From Bacteroidales bacterium (GTDB lineage Bacteria > Bacteroidota > Bacteroidia > Bacteroidales > UBA932), in contig JAEEXZ010000001.1 in assembly GCA_016288055.1 (NCBI GenBank), positions 1-64,000 of the forward strand: a DNA stretch of 64,000 nt, in the 5' to 3' direction. The notes beneath the pieces are model-generated. The model was given only the letters and a program-made list of their open reading frames with translations. It made no database searches and was not told the DNA's origin. A program made the position numbers and the translations under genes. Shown in pieces: positions 52,229 to 61,726 of the stretch; positions within the stretch are counted from its first letter, which is position 1, and the number at the start of each line of letters is the position of its first letter.

Positions 52229-55200
52229 ATGAAAAAATTAGCTACCTTAATCCTTTTCCTGGGATTGAGCCTGGTTGCAATGGCGCAGGGGTTTACCTTT
52301 AAAGGTAGGATCCTGGACGAAGCCAACCAGCCTGTCGTGGGTGCTTTCATCGTCGAGCAGGGAACCAACAACGGTGCCATGTCTGATGTGGACGGATCTT
52401 TCTCCCTCCGCGTCAAGCAGGGCGCCCTGGTCGAAGTGACCTGCCTGGGTTATGAGAGCCGTCAGTTCACGATCAATAGCGACCAGACGCTGGATATCGT
52501 CCTCCGCGACGACAGCCAGATGCTCGAGGAAACCGTGGTCATCGGCTACGGCGTCCAGAAGAAATCGGTGGTGACCGCTGCTATTTCCAGCATCACCTCC
52601 GAGGACCTCAAGGCCACCGCCCAGACCCGCGTGGACAATGTCCTGCAGGGTATGACTTCCGGTGTTACGGTCATTCAGAGTTCCGGTGCTCCGGATGCAG
52701 GTACGCAGGTGCGTATCCGCGGTATCGGTACTATCAACAACTCCGAGCCTCTTTACATCGTGGACGGAGTTGCTGCCGGCAGTATCGACTACCTGAACCC
52801 GAACGACATCGAGCGAATCGAGGTGCTCAAGGATGCCGCTTCCGGTGCTGTTTACGGTGCACGTGCCGCCAACGGTGTCGTGCTCATCACTACCAAGAAA
52901 GGAACCAAAGGCAACAGCCAGGTATCCTACAACTTCTCCTACGGTATGCAGAACCCCTGGCGCAAGCCCGCCGTGCTCAATGCTACCGAGTATGCCATCA
53001 TGATGAATGAAGGCCAGCTCAATGCCGGCAACGCCCCCATGTTCGACGATCCCTATTCACTGGGAGAAGGTACCGACTGGGTGGGCGCCATCTTCGACAA
53101 GAACGCGCCCGTGGTGAAGCACGACCTCTCCCTGAGCGGCGGCAACGAAACCATGGATTACGCCATCTCCCTGGGTTATCTTTCCCGCAAGGGTACCATC
53201 GGCGGCCGCTTCGGCCGTTCCTTCCACGACCGTATCACCTACCACCAGAATGTGGGTTTCAAGGTGTTTGATTCATCGGCCTCCCGCAATTTCCTGAACA
53301 GCCTGAATGTACGGACCAACCTTTCCTATGCCAACATCAGCGGCGCCGGAATCTCGGCCAACTCCGAGTACGGCTCCCCGCTGGGCTCCGCCATCGGCAT
53401 GTCTCCGCTGGAGACCATCCTGGCCAGCGAAGAGGACGAGGCCCGCTACCGCACCATGTACGAGAAAGGCTTCCCCTACATCATCCGTGATGCACAGGGC
53501 CGCGCCTACACCATCGCCGATGCCGGTACCTACAACGAGCAGGCAAACCCCATCGCAGACCTGGACCGTCCCACCGGTTCCACCGTCACCAACAAGTTCA
53601 TCGCAGCCGCCACGGCCGACCTGCAGCTGTGGGACAACCTGAAACTGCGCTCTTCCGTCTCCCTGGATCTGGCTTATGTGGATTCCCACAGCTACAGCCC
53701 GCAGTACTTCCTTACCTCCAAGAACTATAAGTACGACACCATCACCGAGACCAAGCAGTACGACAAGGACGGCAACGAATCCATCATCGAAAAGATCAAC
53801 TACGGATCCAGTGCCTCCCAGAGCAACAACAAGTACTTCACCTGGCAGGTGGAAAACGTGCTCACTTATGACAAGACCTTCGGCAAGCACGGCATCAACG
53901 CCGTCGCCGGCCAGACTCTCTATCGTTCTACCAGTGCTTACGTAGGAGCCGAGGCCAACGGCCTGCGCTATCCTTACGATCCCTGGAAGATCTCCGTGGA
54001 CAACACCGTCGGCCAGCGTGTAGACGGTGACCGCAACGGATGGGGCAGCTGGAATTCCATTCCTTACAGCCTCATGTCCTACTTCGGCCGTATCTCCTAT
54101 AACTACGACGAGCGTTATATGGCCGAGGCTACCCTCCGCCGCGACGCTTCCAGCCGCTTCGGCCCGGACAACAAGTGGGGTACCTTCCCTTCCTTCTCCC
54201 TGGGCTGGAACATCAAGAACGAGCAGTTCATGCAGCCCGTCGATTGGGTGTCCACCCTCAAGCTCCGTGCTTCCTGGGGTATCAACGGTAACGACCGCAT
54301 CAGCGATTTTACCTATGCTGTCTATGCCAATGCAGGCAACAACTACGCGTTTGGCAGCGGTGCTACCGCCAGCGAGACCATCAACATCGGCACCAAGCCC
54401 AGCGGCCTGGCCAACCCGAACGTGAAGTGGGAGCAGTCCATCCAGACGGACCTCGGTCTCGAGACCGGCTTCCTCGGAAACCGGATTACCGCTTCCTTTG
54501 ACTTCTATAACAAGCTCACCTCCGGCATGCTCATGGCCATGGCCGTGCCTTCCTATGCCGGCGACTCCGCCCCTCAGGGTAACGTGGGCAATATGGTGAA
54601 CCGCGGTATTGAATTCGACCTGGGTTACCGTGACCATGTGGGCGACTTCTACTATAAGGTGAACGCCAACGCTACTTACAACCGCAACCGGCTCACCTTC
54701 CTGGGTGACGATGCGACTTCCCTGTATGGCTCCAACCACAAGATCGGCCAGCTCACCCGCGGTATCGTAGGCCTTCCTTTCCCTTACTTCTACGGCTACA
54801 AGACCGACGGTATCTTCCAGAATCCGGCCGAGGTGGCTGCCCACGTGAACGCAGACGGTGTCCTGCTGCAGCCCAAGGCCGAGCCCGGTGACGTCCGTTT
54901 CGTGGATGTAAACGCCGACGGTGTCCTTGACGATGCCGACCGTACTTACATCGGTAAAGGCGTTCCGGACTGGAGCTTCGGTATCACCCTTTCCGCCGAG
55001 TACAAGGGCTTTGACTTCTCCATGCTCCTTCAGGGCATGACGGGTGTCCAGGCGTTCCATGTGACCCGCCGTACGGACCTCTATTATATCAATCTTCCCA
55101 AGGAAATCCTGAACCGCTGGACCGGCGAGGGCAGCACCAACACGCATCCCCGCTTTGTGTTCGACAGCGCCAACGAGAACTACCGTGTGTCCGACCTCTG

Positions 55201-55456
55201 GGTTGAGGATGCTTCCTTCCTGCGCGCCCGTAACATCCAGCTGGGTTATACCCTTCCGGCCAGACTCACCCAGAAAGCCCGGATCTCCCGCATGAGAGTC
55301 TATGCCCAGGTGGAGAACGCCTTCACGCTCACCCGTTACACGGGCTGCGACCCTGAGGTGACCGGTGGCAACGGCTTCGGCTCCGATGCCGGTATCGACC
55401 GCGGCGTATATCCGCAGTCCCGTACCGTAACCTTCGGTCTCAACCTTAACTTCTAA
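52229..55456 (+). CDS. SusC/RagA family TonB-linked outer membrane protein
   Basis: FTFKGRILDEANQPVVGAFI, VVIGYGVQKKSVVTAAISSI, RIRGIGTINNSEPLYIVDGV, DIERIEVLKDAASGAVYGARAANGVVLITTKKG. Confidence 0.96.
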   Translation: MKKLATLILFLGLSLVAMAQGFTFKGRILDEANQPVVGAFIVEQGTNNGAMSDVDGSFSLRVKQGALVEVTCLGYESRQFTINSDQTLDIVLRDDSQMLEETVVIGYGVQKKSVVTAAISSITSEDLKATAQTRVDNVLQGMTSGVTVIQSSGAPDAGTQVRIRGIGTINNSEPLYIVDGVAAGSIDYLNPNDIERIEVLKDAASGAVYGARAANGVVLITTKKGTKGNSQVSYNFSYGMQNPWRKPAVLNATEYAIMMNEGQLNAGNAPMFDDPYSLGEGTDWVGAIFDKNAPVVKHDLSLSGGNETMDYAISLGYLSRKGTIGGRFGRSFHDRITYHQNVGFKVFDSSASRNFLNSLNVRTNLSYANISGAGISANSEYGSPLGSAIGMSPLETILASEEDEARYRTMYEKGFPYIIRDAQGRAYTIADAGTYNEQANPIADLDRPTGSTVTNKFIAAATADLQLWDNLKLRSSVSLDLAYVDSHSYSPQYFLTSKNYKYDTITETKQYDKDGNESIIEKINYGSSASQSNNKYFTWQVENVLTYDKTFGKHGINAVAGQTLYRSTSAYVGAEANGLRYPYDPWKISVDNTVGQRVDGDRNGWGSWNSIPYSLMSYFGRISYNYDERYMAEATLRRDASSRFGPDNKWGTFPSFSLGWNIKNEQFMQPVDWVSTLKLRASWGINGNDRISDFTYAVYANAGNNYAFGSGATASETINIGTKPSGLANPNVKWEQSIQTDLGLETGFLGNRITASFDFYNKLTSGMLMAMAVPSYAGDSAPQGNVGNMVNRGIEFDLGYRDHVGDFYYKVNANATYNRNRLTFLGDDATSLYGSNHKIGQLTRGIVGLPFPYFYGYKTDGIFQNPAEVAAHVNADGVLLQPKAEPGDVRFVDVNADGVLDDADRTYIGKGVPDWSFGITLSAEYKGFDFSMLLQGMTGVQAFHVTRRTDLYYINLPKEILNRWTGEGSTNTHPRFVFDSANENYRVSDLWVEDASFLRARNIQLGYTLPARLTQKARISRMRVYAQVENAFTLTRYTGCDPEVTGGNGFGSDAGIDRGVYPQSRTVTFGLNLNF

Positions 55457-55457
55457 A

Positions 55458-56978
55458 ATGAATACAGAGATGAAAAAGATATATCTTGCCCTGAGCGCCG
55501 CCGCGCTGCTCCTTGTCTCTGCCTGCTCTACGGATTTTGTAACTCCCAGGCATAACAGCTCCGAGCCTCTGGAAGACTATTTCAACACCGAGGCCCGCAT
55601 GTTCGAAGGCCTGGTGGCCGCATACGACCCGCTCAACTGGTTCGACTACGCGTTCGGCCAGTATGACGCCCTTCACCTGGTGAATGACATCATGGCCGAC
55701 GACATGTATGCCGGCGGTTCCAACGACGGTGACCAGCCCATCCTGGTGAAGACCCATTATTACACACTCACCCCGACCGAGCAGCCCAACCAGATCTGGA
55801 CCGTGTGTTACTCCGGTATCAACCGCGCCAACACTGTCCTTCAGTATGTGGACAACGTGGCCGGCATGTCCGACGCCAGGAAGACCCTCTTCAAGGCCGA
55901 GGCCATCACCCTCCGCAACCTCTACTACACCCTGCTGTGGAAGTACTGGGGCAACATTCCCTACTATGAAGAGAATCTGAAGGCTCCCTATATCGGCACC
56001 CAGCTGGGCCACGACGAGGTTTATTCCAAGATCGTCGCCAGCCTGGAGAGTGTCATGGAGCTCAACGTCCTTCCCATGAAGGCTGCCGTGGGCAGCGAGG
56101 GCCGTGTGACCAAAGCCATGCTCAACATGCTCTACGCAGAGGTAGTCATGTACCAGAAGGATGAGACCCGTTACGCTTCCGCCCTGGATGCCATGGAGGA
56201 AATCATCGAAAGCCACCAGTACTCCCTGGTGTCCGACTTTGCCTCCATCTGGCTGGAGTCCGGCGAATGGGGCTCCGAGTCCATTTGGGAGATCAACTAC
56301 ATCTCCGAGGGCGGCGTCCGCAGCTGGGGCAACTCCATCGCCCTGGGCGGAGAGGTGTTCTCCGTGCTCTGCGGCATCCCCGCCGAGAAAGGCACTGAGT
56401 TCCAGGAAGGCTGGGGCTTCGGTCCCATCGCCAAATCGGCCTACGACATGTATGACAATACCGACATCCGTCGCGACGGCGGTATCCTGAACTTCGAGGC
56501 TTACGCCGCCGCCCACCCGGGCGCCGAGTACACGCCCCGCTGGCAGGACACCGGCTACTTCAATCTCAAGTATCTGCCTTACAAGGGTGGCAACCACGGT
56601 TACCTGGCCGACGACAACCTCAACTACGGCAATAACTTCCGTTACTACCGTTATGCCGAGACCCTGCTGAACGCCGCCGAACTGTGCAGCCTCCTGAACA
56701 AGGATGGCTCCGCCTACCTGCAGGAGGTGCGCGACCGCGCCCACAGCCAGGACACCGGCACCAGCTATAACGACATCATCGAGGAACGCCACAAAGAGTT
56801 CGTGGGCGAAGGCAAGCGCTACTGGGATCTGGTACGCAGCGGCCTGGCCGCCCAGGTGCTCAAGAGTGAAAACCACGAGTACCGTATCAATGACTGGGAT
56901 GCCTCCAAGAAGTACTGGCCCATTCCCCAGTCCGAGATTGACAAGGACCCCGCCCTTAATCAGAACGACTATAAATAG
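55458..56978 (+). CDS. SusD/RagB family nutrient-binding lipoprotein
   Basis: LVSACSTDFV signal; NTVLQYVDN, FKAEAITLRNLYYTLLWKYWGNIPYYEENL, RYAETLLNAAELC, ERHKEFVGEGKRYWDLVRSG. Confidence 0.94.
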   Translation: MNTEMKKIYLALSAAALLLVSACSTDFVTPRHNSSEPLEDYFNTEARMFEGLVAAYDPLNWFDYAFGQYDALHLVNDIMADDMYAGGSNDGDQPILVKTHYYTLTPTEQPNQIWTVCYSGINRANTVLQYVDNVAGMSDARKTLFKAEAITLRNLYYTLLWKYWGNIPYYEENLKAPYIGTQLGHDEVYSKIVASLESVMELNVLPMKAAVGSEGRVTKAMLNMLYAEVVMYQKDETRYASALDAMEEIIESHQYSLVSDFASIWLESGEWGSESIWEINYISEGGVRSWGNSIALGGEVFSVLCGIPAEKGTEFQEGWGFGPIAKSAYDMYDNTDIRRDGGILNFEAYAAAHPGAEYTPRWQDTGYFNLKYLPYKGGNHGYLADDNLNYGNNFRYYRYAETLLNAAELCSLLNKDGSAYLQEVRDRAHSQDTGTSYNDIIEERHKEFVGEGKRYWDLVRSGLAAQVLKSENHEYRINDWDASKKYWPIPQSEIDKDPALNQNDYK

Positions 56979-56986
56979 CAGATATC

Positions 56987-58357
56987 ATGAAAAACATCTG
57001 GAAATATATTGCCGTTGCAGCTGTTGCAGCCTTAGGCGTCGCATGTGCTCCGCAGTATCCGGAAGTGGTTCCTTCGGCCGTGCCGCAGGCATCCCAGCTG
57101 GACGTGACCATCGACGTGGACCAGGAGACCAACTATGCAACCTTTACCATGAATACCCCCGGCGTGGTTCCCGTGTGGATGTTCGGCGACCAGCTTATTG
57201 ACGGAAAGGTCAGTAAGAAACAAGCCTACACCACGAACGGTCTGCGCCTGCGCTTCCGCGCCGCCGGTGAATACACTGTCGAAGTGAAAGCCTATAACGC
57301 CAACGGCCTTTCCCAGGGCTCCATCATAAGGACCTTCACCATGGAGAACACCTATAAGAGCCCCGATGAGCCGGCCGGCGAAATCGTTGAGCCGCTCATC
57401 CCCGCCGACTTCGACCTCGAAGGCGAGACCAACCTGTGGAGAAGCCATACCGCCGAACTGGAGCTGTGGTACTCTGCGGGCGACTGGAGCGGCGCTCTTA
57501 CGCCCAGTTACCAGGCCCTTGCCGGAAATGGCGTCTCCGTGGTAGTCCCTGACGGGATTGGCGGCAGCGAATGGATGGGCCAGACCAAGATCAAGAGCGG
57601 CGCCGCCTCATCCAGCGAAAAGACCTATGACTTCAGCGTTACCCTCGAGGCCGATGAAGACATGGTGGTTACCGTCAAGCTTACCGGCACTCCCGAAGGG
57701 GACAGCGATTCGCACGCTTTCTTCTATGACGGCCAGGTGAAACTCACCGCCGGCGTGCCGCTGGTTTACCGCAAAGCCGGCATCGCCCAGAAGGAATCTA
57801 CCGAGAACGTGATGCTGGTGCTGGACTTCGGCCGCAGCCCTGCAGGTTCCGAAATCTCCGCTACGGATATCATCTTCCAGGAGCACCGCGAGGCCAACCT
57901 GTGGAACGATGCCGTCATGGAGCTGGAGACCTGGTACTCCGCGGCCGGCTGGGGTGGCGGTATCGAGGCCGATGCTTCGATTACTGACACGAAGGGCCTG
58001 GAAGTCGTCATTCCCGCCGGACTCGGCGGCGATGAGTGGATGGGCCAGAACAAGCTCCGGACCGGAATCGCAACCTCCAGCGAAAAGACCTACGCCTTCA
58101 GCGTGGAACTGGAGGCCGATGAAGACATGACCGTGACCCTCAAGCTTACCGGCTTCCCCGAAGGAGACAATGACTCGCATGCCTTCTTCTATGACGGCCA
58201 GGTGAAACTCACCGCCGGCCAGAAGCTCACCTATGTGAAGAGAGACCTGACGCAGAAGGAATCCTGTGACAACCTGATGCTTGTCATCGACCTGGGCCGC
58301 AGCCCCGCAGGAGCCAGCTTTACCGCCGATGGTATTATCTTCATGGAACAAAAGTAA
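56987..58357 (+). CDS. Surface glycan-binding-type lipoprotein with PKD-like region and two tandem CBM-like domains
   Basis: Signal ALGVACAP; PKD-like YTVEVKAYNANGLSQG; two about 155-aa repeats starting ETNLWRSH and EANLWNDA. Confidence 0.72.
   Translation: MKNIWKYIAVAAVAALGVACAPQYPEVVPSAVPQASQLDVTIDVDQETNYATFTMNTPGVVPVWMFGDQLIDGKVSKKQAYTTNGLRLRFRAAGEYTVEVKAYNANGLSQGSIIRTFTMENTYKSPDEPAGEIVEPLIPADFDLEGETNLWRSHTAELELWYSAGDWSGALTPSYQALAGNGVSVVVPDGIGGSEWMGQTKIKSGAASSSEKTYDFSVTLEADEDMVVTVKLTGTPEGDSDSHAFFYDGQVKLTAGVPLVYRKAGIAQKESTENVMLVLDFGRSPAGSEISATDIIFQEHREANLWNDAVMELETWYSAAGWGGGIEADASITDTKGLEVVIPAGLGGDEWMGQNKLRTGIATSSEKTYAFSVELEADEDMTVTLKLTGFPEGDNDSHAFFYDGQVKLTAGQKLTYVKRDLTQKESCDNLMLVIDLGRSPAGASFTADGIIFMEQK
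57425..58354 (+). repeat. Tandem intragenic domain duplication, period 465 nt
   Basis: 36-nt identical block ttcttctatgacggccaggtgaaactcaccgccggc at 57719-57754 and 58184-58219, exactly 465 nt apart. Confidence 0.92.
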
Positions 58358-58360
58358 ATG

Positions 58361-59482
58361 ATGATTGCTCAACTGAAGAAAGGGCTGCTTTTTCCGGCAG
58401 CGGTGGCAGCCCTTTTAATAACTGCCTGTGGATCCAAACCGGCGCAGCCCGCGCCGGAGGGGTCCCTCGGCGTAAACCCTGCCTCGCTGGAAACCGATGA
58501 AGCCGCCGATGTGCAAATCATCACCGTGACGGCCGACTGCGACTGGGGCGTGGCAGTGTCTGACAAGACGTGGTGCTCCGTGTCGCCCTCCGGCGGCGTG
58601 GCCGGAACAACGCCCGTCACCGTCAAGATTGCCGAAAACGGGACATACGAATCCCGCACCAACACCATTACCTTCCGCTACGGGACTCATAAACTGGAAG
58701 TTCCCGTCGTGCAGACCGGGAGGGAAGCGCCTGTCACGCCGGATCCCCCCTCAGGCGTAGTGGTCCCTGAAGGCTACGTGCTGGACTGGAACGAGGAGTT
58801 CGACACGCCCGGCAAGCCTTCCGTTGCCGACTGGTGGTATGAAACCGGAGGCGGCGGCTGGGGAAACAATGAAATCCAGACCTATGTAGCCAGTGCCAAA
58901 GACGGCCACGACCTGTGCTACATCAAGGACGGAAAGATGATCCTCGAAGCCTCCAAGATAGGCGGGACCGTCTATTCCATCCGCATCAACACCCAGAGAT
59001 CCTGGACCTACGGCTGGTTTGAAGCCCGCCTCAAGGTTAGTGACGTGCCCGGCTCCTGGCCGGCCTTCTGGATGATGCCCAAAAACTTCAAAACCTGGCC
59101 CGGAGACGGAGAAATCGATATCATGGAATACGCCATCTCCACCCAGGGCAAGAACAAATCCTCTTCCAGCATCCACTGCGGCGCCTTCAACTGGCCAGCC
59201 GGTACCCAGAAGACCCACGTCCACCCTGTGAACAACGCGGCTTCCGAGTTCCATGTGTATGCCCTGGAGTGGACGGCCGATTACATGAAATTTTACGTAG
59301 ATGGTGTGCTGCACCTGACCTTCGTCAATGACGGAAAGGGTTACAGTCACTGGCCTTTCGACAATCCCTTCTACCTCAAGTTCAACCTGGCTTACGGTGG
59401 AAACATGGGCGGGGCCACCAATGACAGCCAGCTGCCAGCCCTCTACGAAGTGGATTATGTCCGTGTATTCAGAAAAAAATAG
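58361..59482 (+). CDS. GH16 family glycoside hydrolase (laminarinase-type) with BACON-like N-terminal domain
   Basis: GEIDIMEY catalytic motif, WNEEFDTPGKP, GWGNNEIQTY, SWPAFWMMPKN; ITVTADCDWGVAVSDKTWCSVSPSGGVAGTTPVTVKIAEN. Confidence 0.92.
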   Translation: MIAQLKKGLLFPAAVAALLITACGSKPAQPAPEGSLGVNPASLETDEAADVQIITVTADCDWGVAVSDKTWCSVSPSGGVAGTTPVTVKIAENGTYESRTNTITFRYGTHKLEVPVVQTGREAPVTPDPPSGVVVPEGYVLDWNEEFDTPGKPSVADWWYETGGGGWGNNEIQTYVASAKDGHDLCYIKDGKMILEASKIGGTVYSIRINTQRSWTYGWFEARLKVSDVPGSWPAFWMMPKNFKTWPGDGEIDIMEYAISTQGKNKSSSSIHCGAFNWPAGTQKTHVHPVNNAASEFHVYALEWTADYMKFYVDGVLHLTFVNDGKGYSHWPFDNPFYLKFNLAYGGNMGGATNDSQLPALYEVDYVRVFRKK

Positions 59483-59485
59483 AAG

Positions 59486-61726
59486 ATGAAGTATTTGCTC
59501 AGAATCAGTTTACTCTCGTTTGTACTCATGTTGGGGGCCGCCTGCTCTGGCGACCGGCCTTCCACCGTGGGGACAGACGCCCAGGTGGAAGCCCGCGTGA
59601 ACAAACTGCTGTCGAAGATGACGCTGTCCGAGAAAATCGGCCAGATGAACCAGATCTCCGCCGGCGGCGCCGTGACGGACTACGCCGAGGCCGTGCGAAG
59701 CGGCCAGGTCGGCTCCATTCTGAACGAGGTTGATCCCGTGAAGCTGAACGCCCTGCAGCGCATGGCCGTGGAAGAGTCCCGTCTGGGAATTCCGCTGCTG
59801 GTGGGCCGCGACGTCATTCACGGTTTCCATACTGTTTTCCCCATTCCGCTGGGCCTGGCGGCAACTTTTGATCCCGCCCTTGTGGAAGAGGGCGCCCGTG
59901 TGGCAGCCGTTGAGGCCACTGCACTGGGTGTCCGCTGGACGTTCTCGCCCATGCTGGACATTGCCCGCGATCCCCGTTGGGGCCGCATCGCCGAAGGAAA
60001 CGGTGAAGACCCTTACCTGGACGCCCGCATGGCCGAAGCCATGGTGTACGGCTACCAGGGACGGCAGGCCGATTCCACCTCCATGGCGGCCTGTGTCAAG
60101 CATTTCGTGGGTTACGGAGCTGCCGAAGGCGGCCGTGACTACAACAGTACCTATCTCACCGAGCGTCAGCTGAGGAACGTCTATCTGCCGCCCTTCGAGG
60201 CAGCCGTGAAGGCCGGAGCCATGACGCTGATGACCTCCTTCAACGACAACGACGGCGTTCCCTCCACTGGCAACAGCTTCGTGGTGAAGGATGTCCTTCG
60301 CGGAGAGTGGGGATTTGACGGATTCGTGGTCACCGACTGGAACTCCATGGGCGAAATGATCAACCATGGATTCGGCGTGGACCGCAAGGACGTGGCCGAG
60401 AAGGCAGTGAATGCCGGCGTGGACATGGATATGATGACCTACGGTTTCCTCTCCCATCTGGAAGAGCTCGTCCGCAGCGGCGCCGTGAAGGAGAAAACCA
60501 TCGACAACGCCGTGCGCAATATCCTTCGCGTGAAAGTCCTCCTGGGACTTTTCGAGAACCCTTACGTGGATGTGGCCGCCGGTAAGGCCGTACAATACGC
60601 CCCCGAGCACCTTGAGGCCGCCAGGAAGACGGCCGAGGAGAGCGCCATCCTGCTCAAGAACAACGGCGTGCTGCCCTTGAAGGAGGGCGTGCGCATCCTG
60701 GTCACCGGCCCTATGGCCGATGCCCCCTACGACCAGCTGGGAACCTGGAGCTTCGACGGGGAAAAGTCCCACACGATAACCCCGCTGAAGGCCCTCGAGG
60801 CCCGCTTCCCCGGCAAGGTGGACTATGTCCCCGGCCTGCGTTACAGCCGTGAGAAGAGAAACGGCTTTGCCGATGTGGCCGCCGCCGCCCGCCGCGCCGA
60901 CGTGGTGCTGGCCTTCCTTGGAGAGGAAGCCATCCTCTCCGGTGAAGCCCACTCCCTGGCCGACCTCAACCTCCAGGGCTCCCAGAGCGAACTTCTCGCC
61001 GCCCTGAAGGCTACCGGGAAGCCGGTCGTCGCCACGGTGATCGCCGGACGTCCGCTTACCATCGAGCGCGACCTTCCCAACGTGGAGGCCCTGCTGTACA
61101 GTTTCCATCCCGGCACCATGGGAGGACCGGCGCTTGCGAACATCCTGTTCGGCGACGTGAATCCTTCCGGCAAGACGCCCATTACGTTCCTGCGTACCGT
61201 CGGCCAGGCGCCGATGTACTACAGCCACAATATGACGGGCCGTCCCTACAACGGGGAAACGCTCATCGACAACATTCCGCTGGAGGCTGCCCAGACTTCC
61301 CTGGGCAATACCTCCTACTACCTGGACTACGGCGCCAGTCCGCTGTTCCCCTTCGGCTATGGCCTCAGCTATACCAGCTTCTCGTACTCCGAAGTGGGAC
61401 TGGACAAGTCTTCCTACAAGGCCGACGATACGCTGAAAGTGACCTTTACCCTTACCAATACCGGTTCCTGCGATGGAACGGAAGTGGCCCAGATATATAT
61501 CCGCGACATGGTGGGTTCCATCACCCGTCCCGTCAAGGAACTGAAAGCCTTCGAGCGCGTAAGCCTCAAATCCGGCGAGAGCCGCACCCTCACGGTGGAG
61601 ATTCCTGTCGAGGAACTCGCTTTTGTGGGTTTGGACGGAGTAAAGAAAGTCGAACCTGGAGATTTCCAGGTTTGGGTGGCTGGAGACAGTGCCTCCGGCG
61701 TTCCCGTATTATTTAATGTGTTTTGA
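59486..61726 (+). CDS. GH3 family beta-glucosidase
   Basis: MTLSEKIGQMNQ, DPRWGRIAEGNGEDPYLDA, ACVKHFVGYG, GFDGFVVTDWNSMGEM, FPFGYGLSYTSFSYSE. Confidence 0.96.
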   Translation: MKYLLRISLLSFVLMLGAACSGDRPSTVGTDAQVEARVNKLLSKMTLSEKIGQMNQISAGGAVTDYAEAVRSGQVGSILNEVDPVKLNALQRMAVEESRLGIPLLVGRDVIHGFHTVFPIPLGLAATFDPALVEEGARVAAVEATALGVRWTFSPMLDIARDPRWGRIAEGNGEDPYLDARMAEAMVYGYQGRQADSTSMAACVKHFVGYGAAEGGRDYNSTYLTERQLRNVYLPPFEAAVKAGAMTLMTSFNDNDGVPSTGNSFVVKDVLRGEWGFDGFVVTDWNSMGEMINHGFGVDRKDVAEKAVNAGVDMDMMTYGFLSHLEELVRSGAVKEKTIDNAVRNILRVKVLLGLFENPYVDVAAGKAVQYAPEHLEAARKTAEESAILLKNNGVLPLKEGVRILVTGPMADAPYDQLGTWSFDGEKSHTITPLKALEARFPGKVDYVPGLRYSREKRNGFADVAAAARRADVVLAFLGEEAILSGEAHSLADLNLQGSQSELLAALKATGKPVVATVIAGRPLTIERDLPNVEALLYSFHPGTMGGPALANILFGDVNPSGKTPITFLRTVGQAPMYYSHNMTGRPYNGETLIDNIPLEAAQTSLGNTSYYLDYGASPLFPFGYGLSYTSFSYSEVGLDKSSYKADDTLKVTFTLTNTGSCDGTEVAQIYIRDMVGSITRPVKELKAFERVSLKSGESRTLTVEIPVEELAFVGLDGVKKVEPGDFQVWVAGDSASGVPVLFNVF

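Noticed and set aside
53273-55147. 624-aa ORF antisense to susC
   Set aside because: Mirror frame of a well-supported gene.
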